A DNA stretch of 64,000 nucleotides. It comes from Kingdonia uniflora. Taxonomy: Eukaryota > Streptophyta > Magnoliopsida > Ranunculales > Circaeasteraceae. Below the pieces are notes generated by a model that saw only the letters and a list, made by a program, of their open reading frames with translations, made no database searches and was not told the DNA's origin. The first letter of the stretch is position 1, and each line of letters begins with the position of its first letter. The DNA lies in NCBI GenBank assembly GCA_014058105.1, contig JACGCM010001620.1, positions 1-64,000 on the forward strand. The letters run 5' to 3'. The position numbers were made by a program, and so were the translations under genes. Below are positions 1-11,054 of the stretch, piece after piece.

Positions 1-1484
1 GTAGTTTGGTCTTGATTCAATCAAGTCTATTAGAGACTGATCTTCTGCTTAGTGACTGGTTTTGGTCCGTTTATGTGTTTTGATGTGTTGACGGATTGGT
101 CACGGTTCATCAGGATTGTTGTGGGTTTGTCCGCGGTACTTCTACGTATAGATGTGCGACGGAGTCCCTGTATTTTGTTTAGGAGCGTAACCACACCTCT
201 ATGACACGTGGTCTCCTAGGTGTGTTTGTCGGTTTACGGATGTTGGCTGTTGATCTTGTAGATTAGTTGCATCTGTAGATCATGTGAATCTTATCTAACT
301 CCTTTTCTTACGAGATTGGATACGTAGCTCCAAATCGGCTAACCCCCGAGGGTTATTGGATTCCAATCGGGTTTGAAATAGAGTGGGTGAGTTTTGGAGA
401 CGGTACTATCATCCCTGAGCACCCTATGAGATGGGATGGTATGAGATAGTTTTCCGGAAACCCATCTCGTCCGGGAGGTTGAAAACACCTCAGATTCCAA
501 ATAGAGTTGATGTTGGCTCCGTGGGTTGAAAAGCCCGAACACTTTGATCAAGTGGAATTCCTTGCTGTTTCGAGCCGGACAAATCGCACCAATTGTATCT
601 AGGCAATTCTTTGTTAATGTATCACGTTAGCGGTCGTTCAACCGATATTTCTTAACTTCAATCATTCTTGCGGTGTGAATAGGTATGGGACTACCACTTT
701 ATCATATCTGCATAACTTTTCTCATTACATTCTACATATTCTCACTTCCTCCTAACTCTATCCAAATCCTCATTCTATTCTTCTTCTCTTGACATCTTTG
801 GGATTTAGATAATGTTAGCTGGAGGTAGTGAGTTCTTTGAATCTGTATTAAAAGCAATCACTTTATGTTATATTAAGCTTTAGATATTCATATCATTCAT
901 CTCTCACTCTTTTCGCAGTACTCTATTAGTAGATTGTCTGCCTTGTTGGGATTCGTGAGCCGTGGTTTTGCTCACATCCCGCTATTGTAACATCAGAGGT
1001 TGATTAGCTGGCTTGTTGAGGACTTCATTTGAGCTTAGTGCGTGTCGAGCAGTGCAGATCAGCCCTAGTCTTAGTACTCATGTAATGAGATTTTAGACTT
1101 TGCACAGTGTCGTTGTATATATCCAACATTATATCGGTTTTCAATTTTGAGATGTATATATATTTCTTGCTCCGCTTATTGTTTCTTTTTACTCTGATGA
1201 TATTGCTATTGAATGACCTGCCTGTATTCTTTATGGTTTGTCGTTCCTGAAAACTGGCGTGCCAAAATCACGAACGTAGATCATTTGTTTGTCACTGTAT
1301 CTTTCAATATTTGAGTTTTTTTTTCCGTAGCCATTTGTTTTTGAAGCTCAAGTTTACACAATGTAGATCAACAGCTCCTGGTATTCCTGATCTCTGATTG
1401 TACTGTAATGGCTTTCTCAGGTTCATGTTTCTCATCTGATGGTGTTTAGATCAGTGATGGTAAAAAAATGGGATAATTCCTACA
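1..1484. other. No gene seen; transposon-like DNA
   Basis: No reading frame here resembles a known protein on either strand. The stretch lies directly downstream, on the minus strand, of an LTR-like block with a primer-site-like sequence at 1485-1503. It may therefore be the internal or non-coding part of another decayed minus-strand retroelement. The 70-residue minus-strand frame at 339-551 has no recognisable motif. Confidence 0.4.
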
Positions 1485-1485
1485 G

Positions 1486-1830
1486 ATGAGCGCCAATTGT
1501 AGTAGCGTCTTTTCGGAAGAAATTCTCGCTACTACTTATTCGTAAGAGAATGCAATAAGACTAGATAAACAAGATTTACGTGGAAACTTAGTAAAACTGA
1601 GAAAAAAACCACGAACCCTCGAAGAGGATTTTAATGTAAAATCCAAATATTCTAGTTATTACAGAATTTAAGTAATTATGGTTAAAGTAATGAAATAGTA
1701 AGGTTTGCAGATTACATCTCCTTCTCATCTATTTAAGCCTATATTTATATAGACATAGGCGTTTACAAAACGAAAGAAATAGTTTCCAATTCCGGGAGAG
1801 TGGGCAAACTTTGCAAATCTCTAACAGTTC
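1486..1830 (-). repeat. Degenerate LTR-like block (left)
   Basis: The block contains a short stretch (about 1570-1660: AAGATTTACGTGGAAAC, then AAAAAAACCACGAACCCTCG) that is similar in order and content to 5110-5190 in the right-hand LTR-like block. It is bounded on its left by a sequence resembling the tRNA-Lys primer site (1485-1503, GCGCC...CATCTGTAGG on the minus strand). This reads as a diverged LTR of the minus-strand gypsy element. The boundaries are approximate. Confidence 0.35.
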
Positions 1831-4800
1831 TTTTCTTGACTAGGCACGACACCTACTTTTGGCAGTTCGAGGACCTGAATTAGCTTCCTGAGGACTCGAG
1901 GTACTTCGTCATGTATGGCTATCTTCAACATGCTTTGCTGGCTTACTCTTGTCGCATCTGGGATTATGTTACTACATATCCACAACGAGGGTTTGTGTAT
2001 GATCATCTTGCCATCTTCTTGTATTGCTCAGAGTAGGTTATATATAGTGAATCTATATAAACTGAGAGTTCTGGATGCCAAAGCTCGAATGCGAGGTCAA
2101 GCCCATAATGAGAGCTTCATATTCAGTAACATTGTTTGAGGCCTCAAAATCTAGCGGGCTGTTTTTCATTCTGTCGTTGGAAGAGGTAATTAATACGATC
2201 CTTCTGACCACCGGTGGGTCATGTTGATCCATCTGTAAGAAGGTCGCCACCCTTTCCTTGTAATCCATTCACTCCGCTCGTCAAATGCTTTGGGGGTGGA
2301 TCTTCTATATTTCCTCTCACGGTTACGATCGTACACCTCCCACTCAAGATCTTCCACTAAAAAATCTGTGAGAAAATTGACAATGGCCTGACCCTTTCCA
2401 GAATGGCATTGTTCGAACTTTGAATCATGTTTTCCCAAAACTTACAACCATTGTTACACTCTCCTCAATTTTTTTTTTTTGGACGAACCTCCCCATTGGG
2501 TATTTTGTCATGACTTTGACAGAATATGCTTGGAAGTAGTACTTAGTTTCTACAACATAACAAGAGTGAGAGAAGGTTTCTCGATTTTAGAGTTCCTCAT
2601 TCCAGGAAGTGAGGGTTTTTACTGATGAAGTAGATCGGCTTCTCAATTTTCCCTTCAAGTCAAATGGAATTGAGCTGATTGAAGTATCTGAACTGCTAAG
2701 GTATATAATAAGTTCCTCATTATCTTTAGGAGGCCTCCCCAAATAGGTTTTGAGATCCTAAAAAGCTACTTCCCTTCTGAGTCCATTGAACCTCTGCATT
2801 TGGCTAAACCTCCTCGTTTGGTACAACCGCAGAGTAGTAGTAACAACCAATAACAGTGTCTGAAGATTTATAACAATCGTTTGATAGCGACAATCCTAAC
2901 GGCAATTTTCTGTACGTCTTTTATCTTTTTGGAGATGCATGTTGAGAGATCACCCGAATATGTTCTGATCACTCCAATCCCTTTCTTGCTGATGAGATGG
3001 CGCGAATTACCTGAATATACTCCAATTGACACTTATCAGATTGAGATGCATCCTATAGATCGAAGAATGTTGAATATTGTGTTCAGATCTGAGATAGGTT
3101 GTAACTGTTGCTCTTGCACAAGAGATCGTCATGTAGACCTTCCATGACTTTCCCAAGATATGTTTTATATATAGTTCGTCACAACCGTTGATAGTCGTGC
3201 CTGCATTTTAGTCCAAAGGGCATGACTTTGTAGCATTTAAGTCCTCTTTCATGATAAAAGTGATTTTTTCTAATCTTCTTCAAGGATAGAATTTATTGTA
3301 TCTAGAAGTAGCGTTCATCATAGATAGGATTTCGTAACCTACTGTGACAAGGATTTGAAGAATGTTGGGAAAAAGGGAACTGTACTTTGGATATGGTTTG
3401 GTTATACGTGAATCTAACACAACTCGACTTTTCCATTCTTCTTTGCATAATGACGATGTGGAATCCAATATGGATATTGGCTTCCCGAATGATCCCACTT
3501 TGATCAATTTCTTAATCTCCATGTTAACTTCTCTCTTCTCGAAGTAGAGGTAAGAGTCGTTTTGTTTCTTCGCTTGACCATTGTGGCGTTGATGTTAATG
3601 GTTAATTTGTGACATGTCTTGGCGGATCAACTCTAGGCATCTCTTCGAAGTCCATGCAAAAATGTCTCGATTGTAGTCTCAAACTGAATGAGAGCATCAT
3701 TTTTGTATCACAACTTAGTAGCTATAAAGTACATCTTCTAGGCCATCAATATTGATGTATTATGTAGGCTCTTCTGTGGAGGGCTGATCAGGATGATCAG
3801 CCTTTTGTAATTGTTATGCAGCTTATCTGTCTGAGGTATCTAGAATTGCTGAGACAGTGTTTTTACAAGCTCGAGAAAGCTTTTGACAACCCTTGATTTC
3901 ATAGATACCATCATTGTGTTTGAAGCGGAGTGTTTGATGATAGGTGGAAGTGATTACTTCCATTTTGTGAATCTAACAGTGGCCCATAATCCCGAGATAA
4001 CGAGATTTGGCGTTGATTATGTAGAAGATGACGTCGATGGTAGCCGGTCCTACGGTAATAGGTAAGATGTTCTTGCCTACTCGTTCTTCTTTAGAACCGT
4101 TGAATCCACTAATATCGGTATCGCTTAGAATAACTTGATCGGCCAATCCCATTTGATCGATAGTACTCTAAAAGAGAATCTTAATACCGCTGCAGTATCG
4201 ATCATCATTGTGTGCATAAAAATAATCTTATTCTTGAGCATTAGCCTAATGCATCATGATGTGGAAATTTGACATGACTAATGTCACAATCTTCAAAGGA
4301 AATCCCAAACTGGCGATTGCTCGACTCAGGTAGAAGCTTGGCTTTTGTCTTGAGGTATTAGATCGTAGTATTCTGACAATCTCCTGCACTTGAATCTGTT
4401 AGAGTTGGCGATCTAATGGATTTCGATCATGTTGTTGTGGTGCATATGGTAAAGATGCTTCTCCTTAGCTTGATCTTCGACCTGGACAACTACAAGCTAC
4501 TTTTTATAGTTGACATCCTTGTATGATTCCAGGTCGATAATATATTCGAATATCCGTCCCTCCTTTAAAATGTATTCCAGTAACCTCTGTAAAGTATAGC
4601 AATTGATCGCGATCTCTTGCTGGAGGAGCATGCTGAGTATTTTGTAGAGTTTGTAAGGTAGTCTGCATGGTTGTCATATGGTCATCATGTCGTTTTAACA
4701 TTGTAAAACGAGTTTGTCGTTCGTCATCGAACTCCTTCTCACGAAGCTCTCGATCAAGAGTTAATTGATGTTCGAGCTTATTGTATTTCTCTGTTTCAGT

Positions 4801-4900
4801 GTTGAGATTCACCCGTAGCTCTATAAGTTGTTCCGGCTCGACTGAAAGATCGAGCTGGATTCTGATTGTTGGTCATCTGGAAGTGACCATGATTAAAATT
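1821..4900 (-). pseudogene. Decayed Ty3/gypsy pol (RT and RNase H remnants)
   Basis: The remnant is a retrotransposon polyprotein on the minus strand. At 3280-3522 a fragment ending in LSMMNATSRYNKFYP corresponds to the reverse transcriptase segment that normally reads LSFMDAYSGYNQI, with the catalytic-region Asp lost. At 2190-2438 GKGQAIVNFLTDF matches the RT/RNase H connection motif KGQALADFLAE. At 2053-2268 DFEASNNVTEYEALIMGL is the RNase H motif usually seen as FEASNNEAEYEALI. The order RT (right) then RNase H (left) fits minus-strand transcription. A coiled, charged frame at 4504-4812 may be a gag remnant. Many stops and frameshifts mean it cannot be functional. The Ty3/gypsy assignment is well supported; the lineage is not resolved. 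Confidence 0.7.
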
Positions 4901-4949
4901 TAGAGTAGAGTGAAAGTATGCCTTAGGATATCGTAGAAATGTAATATTT

Positions 4950-5015
4950 CCCACAGACGGTGCCAAATGTCTTTTAACCCCATAATCGTGGGTTCGACTC
5001 CCACAGACGGTGCCA
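4950..5015 (-). other. Duplicated tRNA-Lys primer-binding site with captured tRNA 3' half
   Basis: Read on the plus strand, 4971-5015 resembles the 3' half of a plant tRNA-Lys(UUU). It runs from the anticodon loop CTTTTAA, through a perfect T-arm (GTGGG, loop TTCGACT, CCCAC at 4989-5005), to the acceptor strand AGACGGT, a G and the terminal CCA. A second copy of the last 16 bases ends at 4965. In element sense (minus) the 18 bases beginning TGGCACCGTCTGTGGGA form the primer-binding site. There is no 5' half, so this is not a tRNA gene. The tRNA-Lys(UUU) identity rests on the remembered sequence of the plant tRNA. Confidence 0.6.
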
Positions 5016-5460
5016 AATATAATGGCCTAATTTCGTAAGCTCGAGATGAATTGGAATTAGCTCTTACACCAATATTCCTGTGACAAAAACTAAAAAGAGA
5101 AATAACACAGGTGATTTAGTGTGGAAAACCTCTGAATAGGTAAAAAACCACGACCTCGATTAGAAGATTTTTGTAATAGTAATTTTTATTGCTTGAAGAT
5201 GCTGAGTTTTTTAACGAGACGGATGATGCTGGACTACATTGAACGGATGCATACTTTACGTGTCTTGCAAGGGCATGGGTAATATCTTCTGTCCAGACAG
5301 TGGGCCACACAAAAGGTTTTACTTTCTATCAAAAGGTCAATATTGCCTTTAACAGAGACCCCAAGTACCCCACACGATGATCAAGTGGGTTGACCAAAGC
5401 TCAGTGGTATCCCCTTAATATCGTATGTATGGCGTACAAGGGGATAGTTGCTCAAGAACG
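5016..5460 (-). repeat. LTR-like block (right, 5' LTR of the gypsy remnant)
   Basis: The block lies immediately outside the primer-binding site on the minus strand, where the 5' LTR should be. It shares the GATTTAGTGTGGAAA...AAAAAACCACGACCTCG order with the left block at 1486-1830, but the two are strongly diverged. The outer boundary is uncertain and may be truncated by the neighbouring Harbinger element. Confidence 0.4.
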
Positions 5461-5588
5461 AATTAGGCACGACAACGGAAAAACCAAAGAAGATTAGGTA
5501 CTTTCTAATTTCCTTTAACTCAATTGTCATTAATTTATCTTAGATATACACGTTATTTATTTATATTTGATAATTTGGCGAATTATAG

Positions 5589-6200
5589 GAAAACGATGTA
5601 CACAAGATCTATCAAGGCTTGAATGGAAGCAATGACTTCAATTACTATGAAGCGTATAAAATTTTGGCGCAAAAATCACGAGGGGCCAACCTAAGGGGTG
5701 ATGGGTTGAACCATGCGGGAAATGTACCAAGAAATATAGCCAGAAGATCATCAGACAATTCTTCTCCGGAGAACTCAGTCGGATCAAACAATCTATCGGA
5801 TGACCCCGACGGCCCACCTACACCTCAATCCGCAGGCTAAAATTCTGAATTAGATGGTTCATTGTATGAGGGTGGAAGTAGGCCCATCGGCCAAAAACTC
5901 TTTAAAAAGAACATTGCAACACAAAAGGCCTTGGATGGTGTTATTACATCTGGTAACGGTATCCAAACAATACAGGATGAACTATAGTTGGAGAAGAGAC
6001 AAGCGAAAGAAGAAAATGATAGAAGAAGAGTAGAAGCAAATCAATAATGGCAAGCCAAAATGAATTTCGAACAAGCAAGGGAAGATCGTAAAATCATGGA
6101 GAAAGACCTGAGTAATCTTTATGGACATCAATTACAATACTATCTGCAAAGGCAAGCTTAGGTCATGGAACATCTGGCCAAGAGAGGCGGACCAGGTACT
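5589..6200 (+). pseudogene. Harbinger Myb/SANT-like ORF, C-terminal part
   Basis: This is the accessory DNA-binding ORF of a PIF/Harbinger transposon. A probable intron acceptor at about 5588 (TTGGCGAATTATAG) is followed by a frame with HKIYQ and NDFNYYEAYKILAQKSRG. These correspond to the C-terminal part of the family's Myb/SANT-like protein, just after the trihelix, where a Phe/Tyr-rich block precedes the 'EILR..PKW' motif. A Ser/Pro-rich linker follows, then RPIGQKLFKKN and a charged coiled-coil tail to about 6200. Three in-frame stops (about 5985, 6046 and 6160) disrupt the tail. The N-terminal Myb exon is not found upstream. The convergent arrangement with the transposase on the opposite strand is normal for the family. 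Confidence 0.7.
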
Positions 6201-6545
6201 TGAAGTGGTGATGAAATATAATTTAACTTTGTTGTATATAGAAGTTTTCTTTCTAAGAATATAGTTTACCTTCCAATAATGTAATCGTTTGAATAATGTA
6301 TTTCACTATTGAAGAATGTAATCTTGTTTTCGAAATATTTATTTTCGAGAATATTACGTTAAAACAAATATAAGATTAATGCAATATCAAAAACTTGTTT
6401 AATAAACTTTTACGACAAGAATCATTCAATTACATCAAGAATACTCAGATAAGACAAGAAATTGAGTACTAGGTTTGAAGATTTCCCTTCACGCCCACAA
6501 ATGCTCGATTAGATCATCATTTAGATAAAAGTGCAGTTCTCGACT

Positions 6546-7801
6546 TCAAATACGGTTCATTTTTGATATAAAAGATTCTATTGTTCTGCGTTCGCGTATA
6601 ATATTGAACCGTTCGCCTTTGATAATTGAGGGATCGGCTGGATTGTAGTCTAAGTATGATGGGAATGAACCTCGTTCCTCTTCGATGATCATATTGTGCA
6701 TTATCACGTGCGCCTTCATGACATTGTTCAAAACTTTGGGTTTCCACAATTTAACTGAATTTTATATAATATTGAACCGAGATTGTAAAATCTCAAACGC
6801 CTGTTCTATGTCTTTTCGGCAACTTTCTTGTTGTTGGGCAAAAAAAATTGTTTCACTGTAACCGAATTAGATATGGTTTAGAAAAATGTTCCCCATTCGG
6901 GGTATATGCCATCCGCTAGGTAATACCCCATATCATAAGCTTTTCTAACAATTGTATAATTGTAAGTCGAGGTGATTCCATCGGCCAGGTCGGTGAAAAG
7001 ATGTGATTGTTGCAGGACATTGATATCATTGTTAGAACCTGGTAACCCAAAAAAATCATGCTAAATCTAAAGGTCGTGTGAAGCTACCGCTTCAAAAACC
7101 AGTGTTTCCTTAGGGTAATGACCAGTAAATTGACCGTGCCAAGCTATGGGACAATTTTTCCATATCCAATACACGCAATCAAGGCTTCTGAACATGCCGA
7201 GAAATCCCTGCGACTCTCCGATTACTTTTAACCTTTCAACGTCGGCTGCGCTTGGTGCTCGAAGATATTCCTTGCCAAAAATTTGTATAACTGCAATACA
7301 AAACCTTTCCATACTTAACAAGGTTATGTTTTCTCCTATTCGGATATACTCATCAAAAAGATCTGTCGCAACACCGTAGCTTAGGAAACGTAGTACCGCG
7401 ATTACCTTTTGGTGCGGTGATAACCCCATAGTACTAGTGTTATTGGGTTTTTGGATAAAGTAATGATCATGTGCAACGACTGCATCGAATATAGGCATAA
7501 ACATGTGTCTACTCATACGAAAACGTCGCCAAAATTCTTTCGGCTCATTTGTGCACCCCGGCTTGAAGTAGTCCCGTATAATATTGTAATGCCCCAATAG
7601 GTGATCTCACTTCTTTCTCTTATCCTTACGGCCCATGGCAGTCCCTCTGTGACTCGAAGTTGCATCATGTACTACTAGGTTTACTGCATTTTGGTGCATA
7701 ATGCAAATTACTGCCGCATAATCAAACATAAGATCATCAGAGGACGATGATGATGCACATGGAGGATCATCAATAGATGAATAAGATGATGAAGAAGACA
7801 T
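6546..7801 (-). pseudogene. PIF/Harbinger DDE transposase (ALP1-like), broken
   Basis: This is the DDE nuclease of a PIF/Harbinger transposon. The chosen start is the Met at 7801, giving the family's Ser-rich N-terminus (MSSSSSYSS). An in-frame TGA at 7607-7609 follows, then GHYNIIRDYF, the helix-turn-helix region and GMFRSLDCVYWIWKNCP with the first catalytic Asp, then GQFTGHYPKETLVFEAVASHDL. Next come two adjacent TAG codons (7067-7069 and 7061-7063) exactly where conserved Trp codons sit, then FFGLPGSNNDINVL with the second Asp and ADGIYPEWGTF. A frame change follows, and the C-terminus (VLNNVMKAHVIMHNMIIEEE) is at 6546-6749. At least three stops and one frameshift make it inactive. It is homologous to host ALP1-like genes, but the terminal repeat and partner ORF identify a transposon. 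Confidence 0.85.
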
Positions 7802-8227
7802 TTGAGGTTGTGGAGTTGAGAGAAGGGTATTGACGGTAAAGGGGAACAACTTTCCAGCAGAAGAGAGAAGTGTAAAAGGGGGAAGAAGAAGAAGTGGGTG
7901 GTGGAAATCAGATAATTGGCGGTAAAAAGAACACCGCACAGTGTTCCTTTTACCGTGCGGTAATAGGAACACCGCGTGGTGTTCTTTTCACCCCCAATTA
8001 TAATGATTTCCAACAACAATGGCCACTTCCTCTGGTGGGTCCTTCATAACGACTAGTTTTGGATCACAACGACTACTTTTTGATTTATATATATGTTGGT
8101 TGGAGATGCTCTAACAACACTCCTCTACTTGAACTCAATAATGCTAAGTTTTTCTGCTATAACACAGGATTCTTCAGTGGTATTTGGCTAGAATGAAGAC
8201 TGCACCCTAGTCGCGTCCTGGTAGTAT

Positions 8228-8660
8228 TTGATTGATAATCCACCTCTCCGACAACTCAACTTCAATCAGTTATGGAATAGAGTTCATGTCCAATTCAGGA
8301 TGCACACAGAACTTCAATACCCTCCTGGAGATTTATACTACAGGTGGAATGTTATTAAGGCTAAATGTGATGAGTTTCATGAGATACGGATGAGTATTGA
8401 TAGACGGTCAGAGGTGTTCCACTAGCCTAAATTCTCCACGAAGCCAGAGATGAATGGTATGAGAAATACAACCAGTCGTTCCCATTCGAGACTCCATACA
8501 ATATTTTTTGCCAGAACTACATCTTGCCTGATGAGTTTTCAACAAATTACCAATTTTCTAACTATGGACATGATTTGTTCCCCTTACTGAATGGTCTTGG
8601 TTTAATCCCTACATCAGTCGTGAACGATGAATTAAATGTAATTGTATCTGTTTTGAGTTT
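8228..8660 (+). pseudogene. Myb/SANT-like ORF remnant (Harbinger ORF1-like)
   Basis: The frame reads LNFNQLWNRVHVQFRMHTEL, then YYRWNVIKAKCDEFHEI. After an in-frame TAG (8423-8425) and a shift come EWYEKYNQSFPFETPYNIF and YILPDEF. The order 'W.RV...F', 'RW..I...C..F', 'EWYE', 'F.F..PY.IF' matches the trihelix/Myb-like DNA-binding protein that accompanies Harbinger transposases. The similarity is weaker than in element A. It lies on the plus strand, facing a minus-strand gene, as in element A. Several stops make it a pseudogene. Confidence 0.45.
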
Positions 8661-8892
8661 CATTTTGTGCGTAGAACTACTATTTTAAGAATTGTAATTG
8701 TAATTACATTTCTATTTAAATTCAAGACTCAAAATAAATTGATTAATATTGATTTATATAAAGAAATGTGACATCAGGTCGTACAAGTACTTATATAGAG
8801 AAACAAACCCAAACTTTAATAGAAATTGTTCAACACTGATGTTTACAATAAAAGATTACGTCTACAAAAACATTAAAAACACCTATATCTAC

Positions 8893-10780
8893 TAAGACGG
8901 GCCAGAATCATCTCCTGTACCCCGCCCTCTGCGGCTAGTATCGGTTCCCCTAGTTTACGGATCAGGTCTACGGTTTATATGCCTTGTCCTCCCGCCACCT
9001 CCAGGTGGTAGCGGCACCACTCGTACGTCACGCCCCCTCCTCAAATGTAGGTCATGAACATGATAAAGAAAATTTATTTAGATTTTGACAAAATAAATGT
9101 GACATTAAGAAAAAATAAAATAAATAAATACATAAATAAATTACTTACATGTGAATATAACTGATCATCTATACTGTCTATGTGCCTATGGGCAGTAGCA
9201 AGCTCAGCAGTCAAGTTCTGGATCATCTGGGTGTCCCACACATACTCTACAAGGTAAAGTCGTCGTATACCATGAGTTAGGTGTCACAGCTCCTCTGCGC
9301 CGTACGAGGCAGACATGGGTGGTGGGTCCCTCAAGCGGCGAATGGGGAGCATCTTACGCCTCCCTCTCCACTCCATGTATTACCCCAGGTCTAGCCCTTC
9401 GGACTCGCTAGGCAAACTGAAGTCTTGGGATAAGCTATGAACCGACGCTGACGTAACCACCACGGATGTAATACCAGCCCTGAGTGCAATGAGTTCAAAC
9501 AGATCTATATTCCCCATCCTCTGGGAATCTGTCAATAGGTGGCCTACCTCCTCAGTTTGGCCTGCCCAGTATGAGGCGTAAATCTCTCGCTCCTCCCCTA
9601 TTATAAACTGGTCACAATCAACGAAGTTGGCCTATCTCATCGCCTATAAATCTACTGGACTAAGATGTGGCGACATGCTAAGGGGAGGATCCAAAGGAAT
9701 ACCTGCAGTGTCAGTCAACTGCCTCCAATATCTATCCCCCAAGTAATACTCGCAGTTTCTATTTGAGACTTGAAGTGACATTCTCTTACGGGATAAGAGC
9801 GACGCAGTCCGTACGTCATCTAACTCAAACACCACAGAATTCAGTCAAGGTTGTCAGGCGATCGTCTCAATAGTCTGATGGTTAATATGGTATCTGCCTA
9901 GAATAAACAAATTGGTCGTCTGGTCATTTGTTTTCTTCTTGTTCCCCATCTCTCATGCTCTGAGGTGCGGATAGGACGAGAACTTAACCTCTTCCTTGAT
10001 AATAGGGTGACCAACCCCATAATACTCGTAAAACCAATACTGCATTTCAGAACAACATAAAAAACAATTATAAATTATATTTAAGATGTTTATTAGAAAA
10101 TATTTCATTTGTAGCTTATAAGGAAAAAATGTTAGTGTACCTCAAGAAGTTGGGAAAATTCAGTGATGGCACCCCCGGTCATGACTATGGTATCCAAACC
10201 ATGGTACAGGGAAGCAAAAATAACAGAACCCCAGTCATATTCGACAGCCTCGTCCGAATCGGCCATGGCCACGAGGTATCCAAGCGGGTCGGTATCGTTG
10301 ACCGTTTGGAACCACAAATGTCCCATCATGAAGAGGATAAAAGTACGAGCAATGGTATCACCTGTGATGGTCAAGTCGTCCTCAAGTGTGAAATGTTGAC
10401 GTTCCCACCATTTATATTGTTGGATTCAATGTTGGGAAGCAATTGTTACGCATTAGATAAAATGTTCTATGCGTCGTCATACAACACCTGTGTCGGATAT
10501 CGGCTGATTAACAATGATGTTAGCATCTGGAAATCTAATGAAGTGACCCCTATCTCCACACACGGGAATAGAAAAGTGTGTGTTGTCGGCCATCAACGCT
10601 CTATTAGCGCTTAAATTAGCTGATTATCGGAATTTCCCAAGCGTATATCCATAAAGGTACCGAATATCTTCACCACGGCATCCCTAATTGTCGGAATTGT
10701 GGAAATATCCTTCCACACTTTGATCACTGTAGTGAATGTGCCGTATAGACGCATCGAATCCCGATTCTGTTCATTGGAGC
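8893..10780 (-). pseudogene. Plant mobile domain (PMD) protein pseudogene, PP7-long-form/MAIL type
   Basis: This is the remnant of a protein of the plant mobile domain family (annotated in plants as 'serine/threonine-protein phosphatase 7 long form homolog' or MAIN-like). In minus-strand order: VWKDISTIPTIRDAVVKIFG (about 10,700), NTHFSIPVCGDRGHFIRFPD (about 10,560) and TFILFMMGHLWFQT (10,132-10,374). LGYLVAMADSDEAVEYDWGS and SLYHGLDTIV follow in the same segment. Then come FELDDVRTASLLSRKRMSLQ and PLSMSPHLSPVDL (9,644-9,835), LTDSQRMGNIDLFE and HRHIDSIDDQLYSHV (9,160), and a possible last exon rich in Arg/Gly at 8,893-9,050. Stops and frameshifts occur throughout (for example near 9,640, 9,390 and 10,480). 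PMD proteins occur both as host silencing factors and fused to transposons. The position here, opposite a Myb-like ORF and inside Harbinger-like ends, suggests a transposon gene. Confidence 0.7.
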
Positions 10781-10799
10781 ATTTTGTCAAACACTTGAT

Positions 10800-11054
10800 T
10801 TATGAAAATAACAAATTCACAATTAAACAAAAATTTACCATGAGTTCCTTGCCAGTGTAATAGATATGACTAACGCCATCTGTGAGTTGGGTAATAAATC
10901 TCTGCGGGTAGTTTTCTTGGGGTGGGTGTGGTATAGGTTGAGTTTGTTGTACATCTTCGAATTCTACTCGTTTTTTCTTCCTTCCAGACCTCGACCGAGT
11001 TATGGCTCGCTCTGGGTAATGTACTGGGTGTGGGTCTCCCGCTGGCATCTCCAT
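10800..11054 (-). CDS. Unidentified 84-residue ORF upstream of the PMD pseudogene
   Basis: The frame begins MEMPAGDPHPVHYPERAIT, continues with a basic stretch (SRSGRKKKR, residues about 21-29, nuclear-localisation-like) and ends after YYTGKELMVNF. It is on the same strand as, and just upstream of, the PMD pseudogene, so it may be its first exon or a separate small ORF of the element. No family was recognised. Codon content looks protein-like up to about residue 72; the last residues may be intronic. Confidence 0.35.
   Translation of the reverse strand: MEMPAGDPHPVHYPERAITRSRSGRKKKRVEFEDVQQTQPIPHPPQENYPQRFITQLTDGVSHIYYTGKELMVNFCLIVNLLFS

Larger units (their letters stand above)
5580..8111. 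mobile_element. PIF/Harbinger element A
   Basis: The unit contains the convergent Myb-like ORF (+) and transposase (-). The right end at 8098-8111 reads TTGGAGATGCTC followed by TAA, the reverse complement of a Harbinger-type terminus (TTA then GAGCATCTCCAA), so a TWA target duplication is likely. No matching left terminus was found; the left side abuts the gypsy LTR-like block and appears truncated. The subterminal segment 7917-7940 (GGCGGTAAAAAGAACACCGC) recurs near the end of the next element. Confidence 0.7.

Noticed and set aside
339..551. 70-codon minus-strand ORF
   Set aside because: No motif, no neighbours, and composition not convincingly coding.
4971..5015. A tRNA-Lys gene
   Set aside because: Only the 3' half with an encoded CCA is present; there is no acceptor 5' strand or D-arm. 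Nuclear plant tRNA genes do not encode CCA, so it is primer-derived.
7067..7597. Transposase start at 7597
   Set aside because: That codon is TTG; the conserved Ser-rich N-terminus continues upstream in the same frame across one stop, so the true start is near 7801.
10129..10614. 161-codon plus-strand ORF
   Set aside because: It is the antisense shadow of the PMD pseudogene, whose conserved motifs are on the minus strand over the same bases.
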